DNA of 51,721 nucleotides, taken from contig JABUEY010000009.1 in NCBI GenBank assembly GCA_013314815.1, positions 1-51,721 of the forward strand. Direction: 5' to 3'. Made by a program: the position numbers and the translations under genes. Under the pieces are notes generated by a model that saw only the letters and a program-made list of their open reading frames with translations, had not been told where the DNA came from and searched no databases. Origin of the DNA: Syntrophobacteraceae bacterium. GTDB lineage: Bacteria > Desulfobacterota > Syntrophobacteria > Syntrophobacterales > Syntrophobacteraceae. Position 1 is the stretch's first letter. Each line of letters starts with the position of its first letter. Positions 43,298 through 51,721 of the stretch are shown here, one piece after another.

Positions 43298-44965
43298 TCA
43301 CGGAAAGAGGTGCCCCATGTCTTTTACGTTCAGCATGGGTTTTCCGGTAAAATCGTCCCAGTCCACCTGGAAAACAAGATCGACCGGATTGTCATCTCTC
43401 CAGCGTTTCACATTGACCAGCTGATTCCCCCTCCAGAATACTGCTCCGACCCGGTCATTGACGAGGAGCCGAAGATGGCTCTGTTCCCTCCCGAACACCC
43501 GCTGCAGCTTCACTTTTACACCCCGTGCAGCAAAGGTCGGAATCGGGTTTCCCATGCCGTAGGGTTCGAGTTGGCTGAGGCTTTCGTAGAGTTCGGCGGT
43601 AACCACATCCAGGTCCACTTCGAGGTCGACTTTCCCCATAGGCTTGAATACGTGCTCGGGGTGCATGTCTGCCACCTGTTCCAGGCGGTCGGCGAGCGGA
43701 TCCATCTGGTCGCTCAGGATGGTCATCCCGGCTGCCATCTTGTGACCTCCCCATTTCAGAAGAAGATCGTCGCATGCCTTCAGCGCCTCGTGGATGTCGA
43801 ACCCCGGAACACTCCTGGCCGAGCCCCTGGCTACGCCGATTTCCCTGTCCAAAGCGAAAACCACCACCGGGCCGTAGTGGAGTTCCTGCTGTATCCTCGA
43901 AGCGACTATGCCGATGACTCCCGCATTCCATCTGTGGTCGCCGATGATGAGAGTGCGTCTTCTGCCTTTGCTGCCCAGGAGGCGGCGTCGAACATCGTTC
44001 AGGATCGCGTCTTCTTCCTGCTGTCTGCGGCTGTTGAGCCGGTTCAATTCGTGAGTGAGCCTGCTGATCGATTCGGGTTCTGCGGCCATGAGCAGGTCGA
44101 AGGCGATGCGTGCATCTGCCATGCGCCCCGCGGCGTTGAGTCGCGGCCCGATGTAATAGCCCAGGTGGCCGGCAGTGAGAATCCTGTTCGACAGTCCTGC
44201 TTGGTCCGCGATCCGTTTGACGGGCGGGAAGCAGTGTTGGTTAAGGCTCTGGAGTCCGCTTCTGGCGAGGATTCGGTTGGCGTCCACCAGGGGTACGATG
44301 TCCGCCACGGTGCCGATGGCAGCAAGGGCGAGGTACTTTCCCCCCAGGCTGGGAGCCTGGAAACGGTCCCGAATGGCCCTGCGCAGGCAGGCCAGGAAGA
44401 GAAGTGTCAGTCCGGCCGAGCAGAAGGATTTGAAAGTGGAGCGGCACGCGGGCTGCTTCGGGTTGATGAGTACCGTGGCAGGTGCACGCCCTTTTTCCGG
44501 GACTTCGTGATGGTCGATGACAATGCATTCCATGCCCAGTTCTCGTGCCGCGGTGACCGCCCGGACATCGAGGGTTCCGCAATCCATGGCAAGCAGGACC
44601 TTCGCGTCCGGGTGTTCGTGAACGGCTCTCTCGGGAATGCCGTATCCTTCCGAACGGTGAGGGACGACGACCTCGTAGTTCCTATATCCTATGTCGTTGA
44701 GAAAGTGGGACACCTGGGCAAGAGAAGTAATGCCGTCGCAATCGTAGTCTCCAACGAGCAGGATCTTGCTTCCCGCGCAAAGATGCCCGGCCATGATGCG
44801 GGCACCTTCTTCCATACCGTCGATGCGAAGGTGTGCTTCCAGGTCCTTGAGAGTTCCATTGAGAAAAGAATGGTCCAGCCCCCTGTCGGCAAGAAGGATA
44901 TGGAGGACACTTCGAGCATCCTCGGGTTTTTCTTTCCCGAGTATCTGCCATTGCGGCTTTACCAT
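43298..44965 (-). CDS. recJ: Single-stranded-DNA-specific exonuclease RecJ
   Basis: I start at ATG 44965 (555 residues, close to the usual ~570), where MVKPQWQILGKEKPEDA matches RecJ N-termini; an upstream frame to 45028 lacks support. DHH motifs are present: VGDYDCDGITS (motif I, with Cys where Ala is common), LLAMDCGTLD (motif II), IVIDHHEVPEKG (motif III) and GPRLNAAGRMADA (motif IV). The DHHA1 domain has ALDREIGVARGSARSVPGFD and KWGGHKMAAGMT. The OB-like C-terminal domain follows. RecJ degrades 5' single-stranded DNA in recombination and repair. It is not part of an operon here. Confidence 0.95.
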   Translation of the reverse strand: MVKPQWQILGKEKPEDARSVLHILLADRGLDHSFLNGTLKDLEAHLRIDGMEEGARIMAGHLCAGSKILLVGDYDCDGITSLAQVSHFLNDIGYRNYEVVVPHRSEGYGIPERAVHEHPDAKVLLAMDCGTLDVRAVTAARELGMECIVIDHHEVPEKGRAPATVLINPKQPACRSTFKSFCSAGLTLLFLACLRRAIRDRFQAPSLGGKYLALAAIGTVADIVPLVDANRILARSGLQSLNQHCFPPVKRIADQAGLSNRILTAGHLGYYIGPRLNAAGRMADARIAFDLLMAAEPESISRLTHELNRLNSRRQQEEDAILNDVRRRLLGSKGRRRTLIIGDHRWNAGVIGIVASRIQQELHYGPVVVFALDREIGVARGSARSVPGFDIHEALKACDDLLLKWGGHKMAAGMTILSDQMDPLADRLEQVADMHPEHVFKPMGKVDLEVDLDVVTAELYESLSQLEPYGMGNPIPTFAARGVKVKLQRVFGREQSHLRLLVNDRVGAVFWRGNQLVNVKRWRDDNPVDLVFQVDWDDFTGKPMLNVKDMGHLFP

Positions 44966-45606
44966 GAATTCGTGTCTCCAATGAACACCGGCTGCAGCCC
45001 CCATCCCGTCACGCGGGCCTGCGCCCATGGCTTTGTTTCGGGCGGGATCGCGATCCCCTTTTCTTGACTGAAGGATTTTATACCATTGGACCGCCCCCCG
45101 GGTCTACCCCTGATCCGCAATGTGCACGGACACCGCATGGAACGTCCGGCAGGTTTCAGAAGGGAGGGAACAATGATCTCGCGGGTTCATGGTCTTATCG
45201 CAAACGAGACTTCAGGACAACGTTGACTCTCCCCTGAAGAAGTTCTTTGGAAAATTTGATTTTGACCTTTGACAGTTCGCGGTGGTGTGGAGTAAAAATG
45301 GCGCCTGTCGGCAGCCAAAAGGGATGCTGCCGGCATTTGTGTGCGTCTGCACAAAGGATTGTTTTGCTTTGGAGCATATTCCGCATTATATTGCAGTGGA
45401 TTAGAATTCCACTGGAATCGATGTCCTGGCAGGGAGTTGCAGAAGTGGAAACGGAATCCATCCGACAATCCCAGCCCCCTTGATTATGGGGAGTGTGGGA
45501 TAGTGCCGTTTCTTTGCAGGTTTTTGAAAAATTCTATTGCCGGAGGATTCAGTCCATTCGGCATGGGGAATGCATTGAGCAAATTCAGCGTCAGGAGCAG
45601 TTGAAG
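44966..45606. other. Intergenic region between recJ and the methyltransferase gene
   Basis: These 641 bases are AT-richer than the surroundings after 45230. Minus-strand frames at 45187-45468 overlap each other and lack ribosome sites. A 17-codon frame at 45172 follows a good AAGGGAGGG site, but it resembles nothing known. Confidence 0.4.
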
Positions 45607-46170
45607 ATGGACACGATTACATATCTGAAGAACTTTGTACGGGACCGGAATGTCGCCTCGATCACCCCGACTTCGGCAATCGGCGTAAAGAAGGTCTGCA
45701 GCAAGATCGACTTTCACAAGCCCAGCGTGATCGTCGAATACGGACCTGGGACCGGAGTCTTTTCCAATTATCTCTTGAAGAACATGGGGACCGGTTCCCG
45801 GTTGATTCTCATCGAACGCAACAAGAACTTCGACCTGATCCTGAAGAGAAAAATACACGACCCGAGGGTGGTCATCGTAAACGACAGTGCCGAAAATGTT
45901 CTCGATACACTCAGGGCATGCCAGGAATATGAGGCGGACTATGTCTTGTCGGGTATACCCTTCCTGCTGCTCAGCGACGAAATGAAACACCGGATCTTGT
46001 ATAATACACACAGGGCCTTGAAGAAAGGCGGCAAGTTTCTGGCCTATCAGACCTGCTTCCAGACGGACAACGCTCTCAAGAATCGCCTCTGGCAATATTT
46101 CCCGAAGGTCCAGTCCAAGTACGAGCTTCTGAATATTCCGCCTCTCCGCATCTACGAAGCCGTCAAATGA
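45607..46170 (+). CDS. SAM-dependent methyltransferase, phospholipid N-methyltransferase-like
   Basis: The 187-residue protein starts at ATG 45607 behind CAGGAGCAG; the frame extends upstream without a start signal. It has the class I SAM-binding motif VIVEYGPGTGVFSNYLL (about 40-56), LILIERNKNFDLILKRK (acidic motif II), RVVIVNDSAENVL (motif III) and YVLSGIPFLLLSDE (motif IV). The order and wording resemble PmtA-type phosphatidylethanolamine N-methyltransferases and the related KsgA/Erm fold. I favour a lipid substrate, but no evidence in the window decides. A glycosyltransferase gene follows 305 bases later. Confidence 0.8.
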   Translation: MDTITYLKNFVRDRNVASITPTSAIGVKKVCSKIDFHKPSVIVEYGPGTGVFSNYLLKNMGTGSRLILIERNKNFDLILKRKIHDPRVVIVNDSAENVLDTLRACQEYEADYVLSGIPFLLLSDEMKHRILYNTHRALKKGGKFLAYQTCFQTDNALKNRLWQYFPKVQSKYELLNIPPLRIYEAVK

Positions 46171-46475
46171 CCTTTCTAAACAGGTACCCGATTCAGTCCG
46201 TCCGCCGGGCTGGACCGGCGTTGGTCAATCGAATCGATTCGGCGGGCCCTGCGCCCGCCGTCCGACTGCCCCGCGCATTCACCCGGATCCACAGGCTGCT
46301 GTACATGACCGGCACCCTGCCCCAGATCGTTCCCAGCCCGGCTCCATCGATTTTCCTGCCTTTGCCGTTGCCCGCAATCGATTTTAATTCGGAGATTGCA
46401 CACAGAATGCTTCGGCACTCGCCTTTTGGAATCAAGGCCACTTGACGGTTCGGTAAAGGTGCGGAGGACGAGAGT
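46171..46475. other. Intergenic region
   Basis: A frame opens at 46167, overlapping the methyltransferase stop (ATGA), and reads 92 Pro/Arg-rich residues without any recognisable motif. I regard it as non-coding. GGAGGACGAG before 46476 is the ribosome site of the next gene. Confidence 0.4.
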
Positions 46476-47735
46476 ATGATCAATTCGGGGGATTCGAAGG
46501 CCGCGAGGTTCTGCGGCAAGGTCATCCTGACGTCGGCGACCTGGAGCTTGAGCGGGGTCAATACTCTTTCTGCCAATATGGTGCGCGGATTCAGGGAGCG
46601 GGGAGTTGACGCGGGCATACTGCTGACCCGCCCCGAGTTCCAGGAGGACACGCCTCTGGCGCCCTTTGCGGATGTCCCCCTGATGAAACTGCCTGTGGGT
46701 GTATTTTCCACATGGAAAGAGCGCTGCCATGCATTGCTTCGGTACCTCGAAGACCAAGCACCGTGCATCTACATCCCCAATTTCGACTGGGGCCATTCGT
46801 GCATAAGCCCCCTGCTGTCCCCTCGTGTTCTCATCGTCGGAATCCTGCACAGTGAAGAATGGATCCACTTCGAGCATGCCGCTCGGCTGGGAAGGTATTG
46901 GAACGCGATTGTCGCCGTGAGCGAGGCCATCGCCGGCAGGCTGGCGCAGCTCCACCCGGAGTTCGATGGCAGGATCTTCGCGATACCCAACGGCGTCCCG
47001 GTTCCCAGCTTCCCTCCCCGGCGGTCTTCATCTCCGGGTTCGCCCCTCGAAATCATCTACACGGGCCGTCTGGAACAATACCAGAAAAGAGTCCTGGACC
47101 TGCCTGAAATTGCCGAAGCGCTCGATCGCGTGCACGTCCCGTTCAGAATGACGATCGCCGGGGACGGGGTGGACCGAAAACGCCTCGAGGAATTGAGCCG
47201 GCGGTTTATTGTGCGGGGTTCGATGCGCTTTACGGGAAGCGTCGACAACCGGCGGATTCTCGAACTCCTTGCCGAACACGACGTCTTTCTTCTCACATCG
47301 GAATTCGAAGGCATGCCCATAAGCGTTCTTGAAGCGATGGCTCACGGTTGTGTTCCCGTGGTGACCGACGTCCGAAGCGGGATTCCCGAGCTGATCGATG
47401 ACGGAATCAACGGTTTCAGGGTTCCGGTCGGGGATATCGGGGCCTTTGCCGATCGCCTGCGTATCCTGTGCCATGACGTGACCAGGCGCAAGGATATGGG
47501 GCTCAATGCCCACAGGAAGGTATCCGAGGGGGGATTTCGCATTCAGGATACCGTGGCGCACTACATCGACGTTTTCGATCATGTAATCCGGGATGTGGAG
47601 GAAGGCGTTTTTGTGCGTCCACAGGGAAAAATGACCAAACCTCTCGGCATCTCTTCCTGGAACTATCGCCTGCCTGACAGTCTTGCCAGGATGGGCATCA
47701 TAGCCAGGCACGGATTGCGCAAGTTGACCCGGTAG
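46476..47735 (+). CDS. Glycosyltransferase family 4 (GT-B fold)
   Basis: The 419-residue protein starts at ATG 46476 (GGAGGACGAG upstream). The N-terminal Rossmann domain begins TSATWSLSGVNTLSANMVRGFRERG. The C-terminal domain holds IIYTGRLEQYQKRVLDLPEIAEAL (about 193-216), MTIAGDGVDRKRLEELSRR (about 228-246), and the donor-binding EX7E block SEFEGMPISVLEAMAHGCVP (about 278-297). These are GT4 features, so it uses an NDP-sugar with a retaining mechanism. It probably serves surface polysaccharide or glycolipid synthesis together with the sugar nucleotidyltransferase encoded 1.2 kb downstream. The acceptor is unknown. Confidence 0.9.
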   Translation: MINSGDSKAARFCGKVILTSATWSLSGVNTLSANMVRGFRERGVDAGILLTRPEFQEDTPLAPFADVPLMKLPVGVFSTWKERCHALLRYLEDQAPCIYIPNFDWGHSCISPLLSPRVLIVGILHSEEWIHFEHAARLGRYWNAIVAVSEAIAGRLAQLHPEFDGRIFAIPNGVPVPSFPPRRSSSPGSPLEIIYTGRLEQYQKRVLDLPEIAEALDRVHVPFRMTIAGDGVDRKRLEELSRRFIVRGSMRFTGSVDNRRILELLAEHDVFLLTSEFEGMPISVLEAMAHGCVPVVTDVRSGIPELIDDGINGFRVPVGDIGAFADRLRILCHDVTRRKDMGLNAHRKVSEGGFRIQDTVAHYIDVFDHVIRDVEEGVFVRPQGKMTKPLGISSWNYRLPDSLARMGIIARHGLRKLTR

Positions 47736-47915
47736 GAGGCAGCTTCGACGCAGTGGAGTGCGATGCTCCTCTCCCAGGGGGGATGAAGGCGTTTGCCCCT
47801 CCTGCCTGCAGGAAGGCCACCCGCCCGCGCATTGGTACACGATGCATGGGCGCCGCCAGGGAGCGGAGACTTTCGAGAGGCGTGGACTCGACATGAGGCT
47901 GTCGGCCGAGGGGAG

Positions 47916-48533
47916 CTATTTTCTGAGCTTATCGCCAGGTTCCACGTGGATCACTTTCCTGCCGGCGATTTGAGCACTGTATCGCACATAGGAATTTTCG
48001 ACGGAGTCGTAGCCGTTCAGCCATATGTGGCCGGTCACCCTGCCGCTGCGTATTCTCAGCTTCAATTTTCCGGCCTGCACCGGAACAGGTACGGGCACGA
48101 TAGCTGCTTCGGCTGCCTCCTCTCTCTCCTGTTCCTTATGAGTTGTCATACCTCCAGGTTTCAAAAGCCTGGGACTGAGAAAATAGAAGTGAATGCTGGA
48201 GTCCCTGGTATACGACCTTTTTATGTCGCATGTGATCTCGTCGAAAAGGACGGTCATTTCAGTTTCGTCTGAATTCAAGAAAAAGGTGTTTCGCGAATTC
48301 TTCCTCGGAAAGCCTTCGATGATCAACAGGTAGGGGTTTGAATGGTTTGAAGATGGCGGACTGACGGTCAGCACGGCTCCCACCCCGGTGAACCTTTCAT
48401 TGTTTGCGTTGCCCGAAAGCTGGAGCAAATACCGGCTGGAGAATCGACCGCTATCGAGCAGGGTATCCTCGCCAAAGGAAAAGTCCGGCATGCATACCAG
48501 AGCAATAAAAGTCAGGCAAACGAGGGCGTTCAT
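47916..48533 (-). CDS. Exported protein of unknown function
   Basis: The 205-residue protein begins with a signal peptide (about 1-21, ending SFG|ED); a GGAG site lies 9 bases before the ATG. The rest is beta-rich, with TGVGAVLTVSPPSSNHSNPY and SYTRDSSIHFYFLSPRLLKP, then a charged hinge (HKEQEREEAAEAA), a Pro/Val run (IVPVPVPVQ) and a last beta segment (KLKLRIRSGRVTGHIWLNGYD). I do not recognise the family. It is convergent with the glycosyltransferase gene, 180 bases apart. Confidence 0.65.
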   Translation of the reverse strand: MNALVCLTFIALVCMPDFSFGEDTLLDSGRFSSRYLLQLSGNANNERFTGVGAVLTVSPPSSNHSNPYLLIIEGFPRKNSRNTFFLNSDETEMTVLFDEITCDIKRSYTRDSSIHFYFLSPRLLKPGGMTTHKEQEREEAAEAAIVPVPVPVQAGKLKLRIRSGRVTGHIWLNGYDSVENSYVRYSAQIAGRKVIHVEPGDKLRK

Positions 48534-48955
48534 GATATAGACTCCGTTCCCGGGCTATTCGATATCCCCCGCGGCCGCATCTTGCCGCCCGACCGGAGGT
48601 GCAGTCAGGTTTCTTTGAATATGGCAAAAGGAGAGGTGGATATCAAACACTTTGATGAATCTTCGTTGCGATCTTTTCAGCAACTGTGCGCGGTGGCAAT
48701 GGAAGATCCGTAGAGGCATTCCCGGCTGTTTGATGTTACACAATAAAGAGGCTGATGCGTATCCTGCCGAAGATCTTGACAGAGGAGGATTGCCCATGAT
48801 AGCAGACATAGGTCAGTAGTACCGGTTTGAATATCCTGTTCTCTTATTTCCCGCCACAATTCCAGCTGCTCGACCGATGATTCATGAAACCGCCCGGCTG
48901 CCTTGTCCATCCGGGTTCTGTGTTGTGGGTCGGAAGAATGAAGAGGTAGGGTGTC
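48534..48955. other. Intergenic region between divergent genes
   Basis: These 422 bases separate the exported unknown from the nucleotidyltransferase gene. A minus-strand frame at 48555-48809 has no start signal. I see no operator or repeat. Confidence 0.45.
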
Positions 48956-50119
48956 ATGAAAGCCATGATTCTGGCTGCAGGCAAAGGAACGAGGGTAAGG
49001 CCCATCACGTACGAAATCCCCAAGCCCATGATTCCTCTGGTCAGAAAACCGGTGATGGAATACATCGTCGAACACCTGGTTTCCCATGGAGTCGACCAGT
49101 TGGTGGTCAATCTGAGTCATCTTCCCGGAAGCATCGAGGATTATTTCCGGGACGGAGACCGTTGGGGATGCAGTATTGCTTATTCCCACGAGGGGAAGCT
49201 GGTGGATGGCAGGTTTGTGGGCACCGCCCTCGGGTCCGCGGGAGGTCTGAAGAAGATCCAGGATTTCTCTGGTTTCTTTGATGATACGTTCCTGGTGCTC
49301 TGCGGTGACGCCGTTACGGATTTCGATGTGGGCAAGGTGCTGGAATTCCACCGGTCGAGGGGAGCCCTTGCCACGATCGTGTTGAAGGAAGTGCCTCTTT
49401 CCGACGTTCACAAGTACGGAGTCGTGGAACTGGATGAATCCGGGAGGATTTTGAGGTTCCAGGAGAAACCGAAACCGGAAGAAGCGGTTTCCACGATGAT
49501 CAATACAGGAATCTACATGTTTGAACCCGAGGTCCTCGATCACATTCCGTCGGGAGTTGAATACGACATCGGCGGGCAGCTCTTCCCGGCCCTGGCCGCA
49601 ATGAGTGCTCCATTCTATGGACTGCCGCTTCCTTTCCAGTGGGTGGATATCGGGTCCGTTGCCGACTACTGGAACGCGACACACCTCGTATTGTCGGGTC
49701 AACTCCAGGGGATCTCCCTGCCGGGCCGTGAGATCGCTCCGGGAGTCCGGGCCGGAATCAATCTGTGTCTTGAACTGGACGAAATAGAGATCGTGCCGCC
49801 GGTTTACATCGGAAGCGGCACATTTATAGGGAACGGTGCGAGGATCGAGGGTCCATCGGTGATTGGAGCCAATTGCCGCATCGAAGGTGGCGCCGTGATC
49901 CGGCGTTGTATTGTCGATGATCACATCAGGATAGGAGAATTGGCCGACATATCGGGGAAAATCATCTTCGGCAGGAACTACATCGATCCGTCCGGGCATT
50001 ACCTGGATGTTGAAGAGGCGGACGTCGGCTGGATCATCACTGATGCGAGAAAAGACCTTGTCATGTCGGACACTCATGCCATGCTCTACGAACTGGGCAG
50101 ACAGGCCCGGGATCGCTAG
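48956..50119 (+). CDS. Sugar-1-phosphate nucleotidyltransferase with left-handed beta-helix domain
   Basis: The 387-residue protein starts at ATG 48956 with GAGGTAGGG upstream. The N-terminal nucleotidyltransferase signature is complete: AMILAAGKGTRVRPITYEIP, then KPMIPL. LVLCGDAVTDFD holds the metal-binding Asp, and YDIGGQLFPAL and QWVDIGSVADYWNA are also typical. The C-terminal part (about 240-345) has hexapeptide repeats (VYIGSGTFIGNGARIEGPSV, then IGANCRIEGGAVIRRCIV). This is the layout of mannose-1-phosphate guanylyltransferase-like and related NDP-sugar pyrophosphorylases. It makes an activated sugar for glycan synthesis. The exact sugar cannot be read. About 40 C-terminal residues beyond the repeats are unassigned. 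Confidence 0.88.
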   Translation: MKAMILAAGKGTRVRPITYEIPKPMIPLVRKPVMEYIVEHLVSHGVDQLVVNLSHLPGSIEDYFRDGDRWGCSIAYSHEGKLVDGRFVGTALGSAGGLKKIQDFSGFFDDTFLVLCGDAVTDFDVGKVLEFHRSRGALATIVLKEVPLSDVHKYGVVELDESGRILRFQEKPKPEEAVSTMINTGIYMFEPEVLDHIPSGVEYDIGGQLFPALAAMSAPFYGLPLPFQWVDIGSVADYWNATHLVLSGQLQGISLPGREIAPGVRAGINLCLELDEIEIVPPVYIGSGTFIGNGARIEGPSVIGANCRIEGGAVIRRCIVDDHIRIGELADISGKIIFGRNYIDPSGHYLDVEEADVGWIITDARKDLVMSDTHAMLYELGRQARDR

Positions 50120-50203
50120 GCACTCTCTTCCCATCCCCATGCCGAGTCGTGGAACGGCGGACGGAACTCACTGCATCTTTCGGAGATTTTAGGAGAATAG
50201 CAG

Positions 50204-51397
50204 ATGCGCGTCCTGGTTGTCGATGATGATGCCAGCACCAGGCTGCTTCTGTCCCGGTTCTTGAGGGACCTGGGACACGAGGTGCTTACCGCGACGGACG
50301 GGGTTGAAGCTCTCGATGTCCTGGAAAAGGAACGCATTCGACTGGTCATCACCGACTGGGTCATGCCGAGAATGGACGGCTTGGAATTGTGCCAGCGCAT
50401 ACGCAAGGGGCCTTTCTCCCGGTACGTGTATATGATCATTCTCACCGCCAGGGACACGAAGGTCGAACTTGTCGCCGCCATGGAGGCCGGTGCCGACGAT
50501 TATGTGACCAAGCCTTTTGACAAGAGTGAACTCGATGTGCGTATCAGGGCTGGTGAACGCATCTTGAAGCTCGAGACGGACCTCGAGGATCGCAATAAAA
50601 GGTTAAGCAACGCCCTTTCCATTATCCAGAGAGACCTCGAAGCGGCGGCGAAAATGCAGAAAGACCTTCTCCCCTGCCCGGGGTGCAGTCTGCCGGGCAT
50701 TGCCTATGACTGGATATTCCTCCCGTGCAGCTTCGTCGCAGGGGATACCTTCAATTTCCTGAACCTTGATGAATCCCACCTCGGTTTCTACCTGCTCGAT
50801 GTGGCAGGGCACGGTGTTCCGGCAGCCATGCTTTCCTTCACGTTGACGAAGACCCTGTCCTCCCTCTCCTTTCCCGGAAATCCACTGAAAAACCTCTCCG
50901 GCGAATCCGGACACTATGAAATCCTTTCCCCCGCTTCAGCCATGCGGGAACTGAACCGGATCTACCTTGCCGATGATGAAACGATGCAGTATTTCACCAT
51001 GATTTACGGCATAGTCGAGCTCGAAAGCGGGACAGTAACGCTCTGCCAGGCCGGGCAGCCGCACCCCATTCATATGACCGGCGGAGGTCGATTCTTTCTG
51101 ATTGGGCAGGGCGGGTTCCCCATAGGGATACACTCCGAGGCCGATTTCGACGAATGTCGAGTCCAACTCGAACCCGGAGACCGCCTGCTTCTCTATTCAG
51201 ATGGTATTCCAGACTGTACGGATGCCGGGGGAAACTATTATACTGTCGAACGTCTGGTGGAGACGCTGGAAAGATGGCAGCATCTCCCTTTGGGCGATCT
51301 CACGAAGAAGGTGGAGGACAGTTTGCGGAGTTGGAGAGGGGGGGATGAGTTCGAGGACGACATCACCCTGTTGATCATGGAACGGACCTCTGTCTGA
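50204..51397 (+). CDS. Response regulator with PP2C-type (RsbU/SpoIIE) phosphatase output
   Basis: The 397-residue protein starts at ATG 50204 behind TTAGGAGAA. The receiver domain (1-120) has VVDDDAS, phospho-acceptor Asp51 (LVITDWVMPRMDG), ILTARD and YVTKPF. A coiled linker (about 125-155) leads to the SpoIIE/PP2C domain (about 165-395) with FVAGDTFNFLNLDESHLGFY, LLDVAGHGVPAAMLSF, and a final GGDEFEDDITLLIMER carrying metal-binding Asp residues. Such proteins dephosphorylate a STAS anti-anti-sigma factor when activated. A STAS gene starts 137 bases downstream, so the two form the core of a partner-switching pathway. The serine kinase (RsbW-like) is not in the window. Confidence 0.92.
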   Translation: MRVLVVDDDASTRLLLSRFLRDLGHEVLTATDGVEALDVLEKERIRLVITDWVMPRMDGLELCQRIRKGPFSRYVYMIILTARDTKVELVAAMEAGADDYVTKPFDKSELDVRIRAGERILKLETDLEDRNKRLSNALSIIQRDLEAAAKMQKDLLPCPGCSLPGIAYDWIFLPCSFVAGDTFNFLNLDESHLGFYLLDVAGHGVPAAMLSFTLTKTLSSLSFPGNPLKNLSGESGHYEILSPASAMRELNRIYLADDETMQYFTMIYGIVELESGTVTLCQAGQPHPIHMTGGGRFFLIGQGGFPIGIHSEADFDECRVQLEPGDRLLLYSDGIPDCTDAGGNYYTVERLVETLERWQHLPLGDLTKKVEDSLRSWRGGDEFEDDITLLIMERTSV

Positions 51398-51533
51398 AAA
51401 GTTCCTGGCTGGTTCGACGAACGGTACCCCTGAAAGAATCTTGAACAGGAAGATCGAACCGGTCGGGGAACATACCGTTCAGGATAACCGTGAAGCCTGC
51501 AAGTGGCAAAGGAACGTCAAAGGAACGTTGATC

Positions 51534-51721
51534 ATGAATATCGTCGAGGAAATAATGGACGAGGTCACGGTGCTCAAGTTTCAGGGGCGTTTGGGTTCAA
51601 ATTCCGCGGCCACCGTCAAAGACAGGATAAAATCCTGCATCAATGAGCGAAGACTCCAGCTCGTTGTGGATATGGGGGACGTTGACTTTGTGGACAGCTC
51701 CGGTCTGGGCAGCCTTGTTTA
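51534..51721 (+). CDS. STAS-domain anti-sigma factor antagonist (partial, cut by window end)
   Basis: An ATG at 51534 with AAAGGA upstream opens a frame that runs to the window end (62 residues). It reads MNIVEEIMDEVTVLKFQGRL, then VVDMGDVDFVDSSGLGSLV, which is the STAS signature with the phosphorylatable Ser in DSSGLG. It is the likely substrate of the PP2C-type regulator encoded just upstream. Confidence 0.88.
   Translation, partial: MNIVEEIMDEVTVLKFQGRLGSNSAATVKDRIKSCINERRLQLVVDMGDVDFVDSSGLGSLV

Noticed and set aside
43151-45067. Plus-strand open frame (638 codons) opposite recJ
   Set aside because: RecJ on the minus strand has all DHH motifs; the plus-strand frame is a compositional shadow.
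45187-45468. Two overlapping minus-strand frames after recJ
   Set aside because: One ends with a coding-like stretch (SKVKIKFSKELLQGRVNVVL), but neither has a ribosome site or recognisable homologue.
46167-46445. Plus-strand frame of 92 codons overlapping the methyltransferase stop by ATGA
   Set aside because: The overlap looks like coupling, but the peptide is Pro/Arg/Ala-rich with no secondary-structure pattern, and a stop and ribosome site for the next gene follow.
1-51721. CRISPR arrays, tRNA, rRNA, integrase or transposase genes
   Set aside because: I looked for regularly spaced repeats, tRNA-like cloverleafs and recombinase motifs and found none; the three long repeats are unevenly spaced GIY-YIG relics, not an array.

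Overview
The window looks like chromosomal DNA of a GC-rich anaerobic deltaproteobacterium (Desulfobacterota). The gene styles fit the Syntrophobacter group: a ferredoxin-ASKHA corrinoid-activator-like protein, GspA/GspB, DUF1538-PII, a large Cus-type RND pump, a c-di-GMP riboswitch and a probable selenoprotein. The organism name is an inference from style; no marker gene such as rRNA is present. I see no rRNA, tRNA, CRISPR array, phage or transposase gene.

Layout. (1) 1-6.1 kb, envelope and export: the start of a chain-length-determinant-like gene and a Wza-type exporter on the minus strand, then a secreted glycosidase-like gene behind a sigma70 promoter and a clear GEMM-I (c-di-GMP-I) riboswitch, then a gspA-gspB pair. 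(2) 6.1-9.7 kb: alkaline phosphatase, a 4-oxalocrotonate-tautomerase-like protein, a small CxxC protein, and an OsmC-family protein behind a perfect 7-1-7 palindrome of Fur/PerR type. (3) 10-14 kb: an OmpR-type response regulator, its histidine kinase and an HtrA protease, with three 11-bp direct repeats in front of the protease. (4) 14-23 kb: an orphan corrinoid-activator-like Fe-S/ASKHA protein, a UbiB-family kinase, a KefB-like antiporter with RCK domains, a 53-residue zinc-ribbon protein, and a tightly overlapping DUF1538-DUF1538-PII operon. (5) 23-33 kb: a radical SAM protein and a Cus-like adaptor and RND permease, with the TolC-type partner convergent. (6) 33-43 kb: a FecR/DUF6600 protein, an orphan Cache-PAS-PAS-PAS histidine kinase, a short DUF1573 protein whose frame is interrupted by one TGA where the family has its conserved Cys (probable selenocysteine), and a glutaredoxin-like/thioredoxin-reductase fusion. 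(7) 43-51.7 kb: RecJ, a SAM methyltransferase, a GT4 glycosyltransferase, a secreted unknown, a sugar nucleotidyltransferase, a response regulator with a PP2C output domain, and the start of a STAS protein.

Interspersed repeats: three copies (about 23.1, 33.1 and 39.9 kb) of an element carrying a strong hairpin plus the remains of a GIY-YIG nuclease gene. All three seem to share the same internal deletion, so the broken form appears to be what spread. A leading fragment lies near 18.3 kb. REP-like inverted repeats occur near 1.8 and 40.3 kb.

Main items to follow up: the in-frame TGA of the DUF1573 protein, the c-di-GMP riboswitch with a possible Shine-Dalgarno-masking helix, the PII-DUF1538 module, the operator-like sites in front of the OsmC and HtrA genes, and the multiplied GIY-YIG relic.
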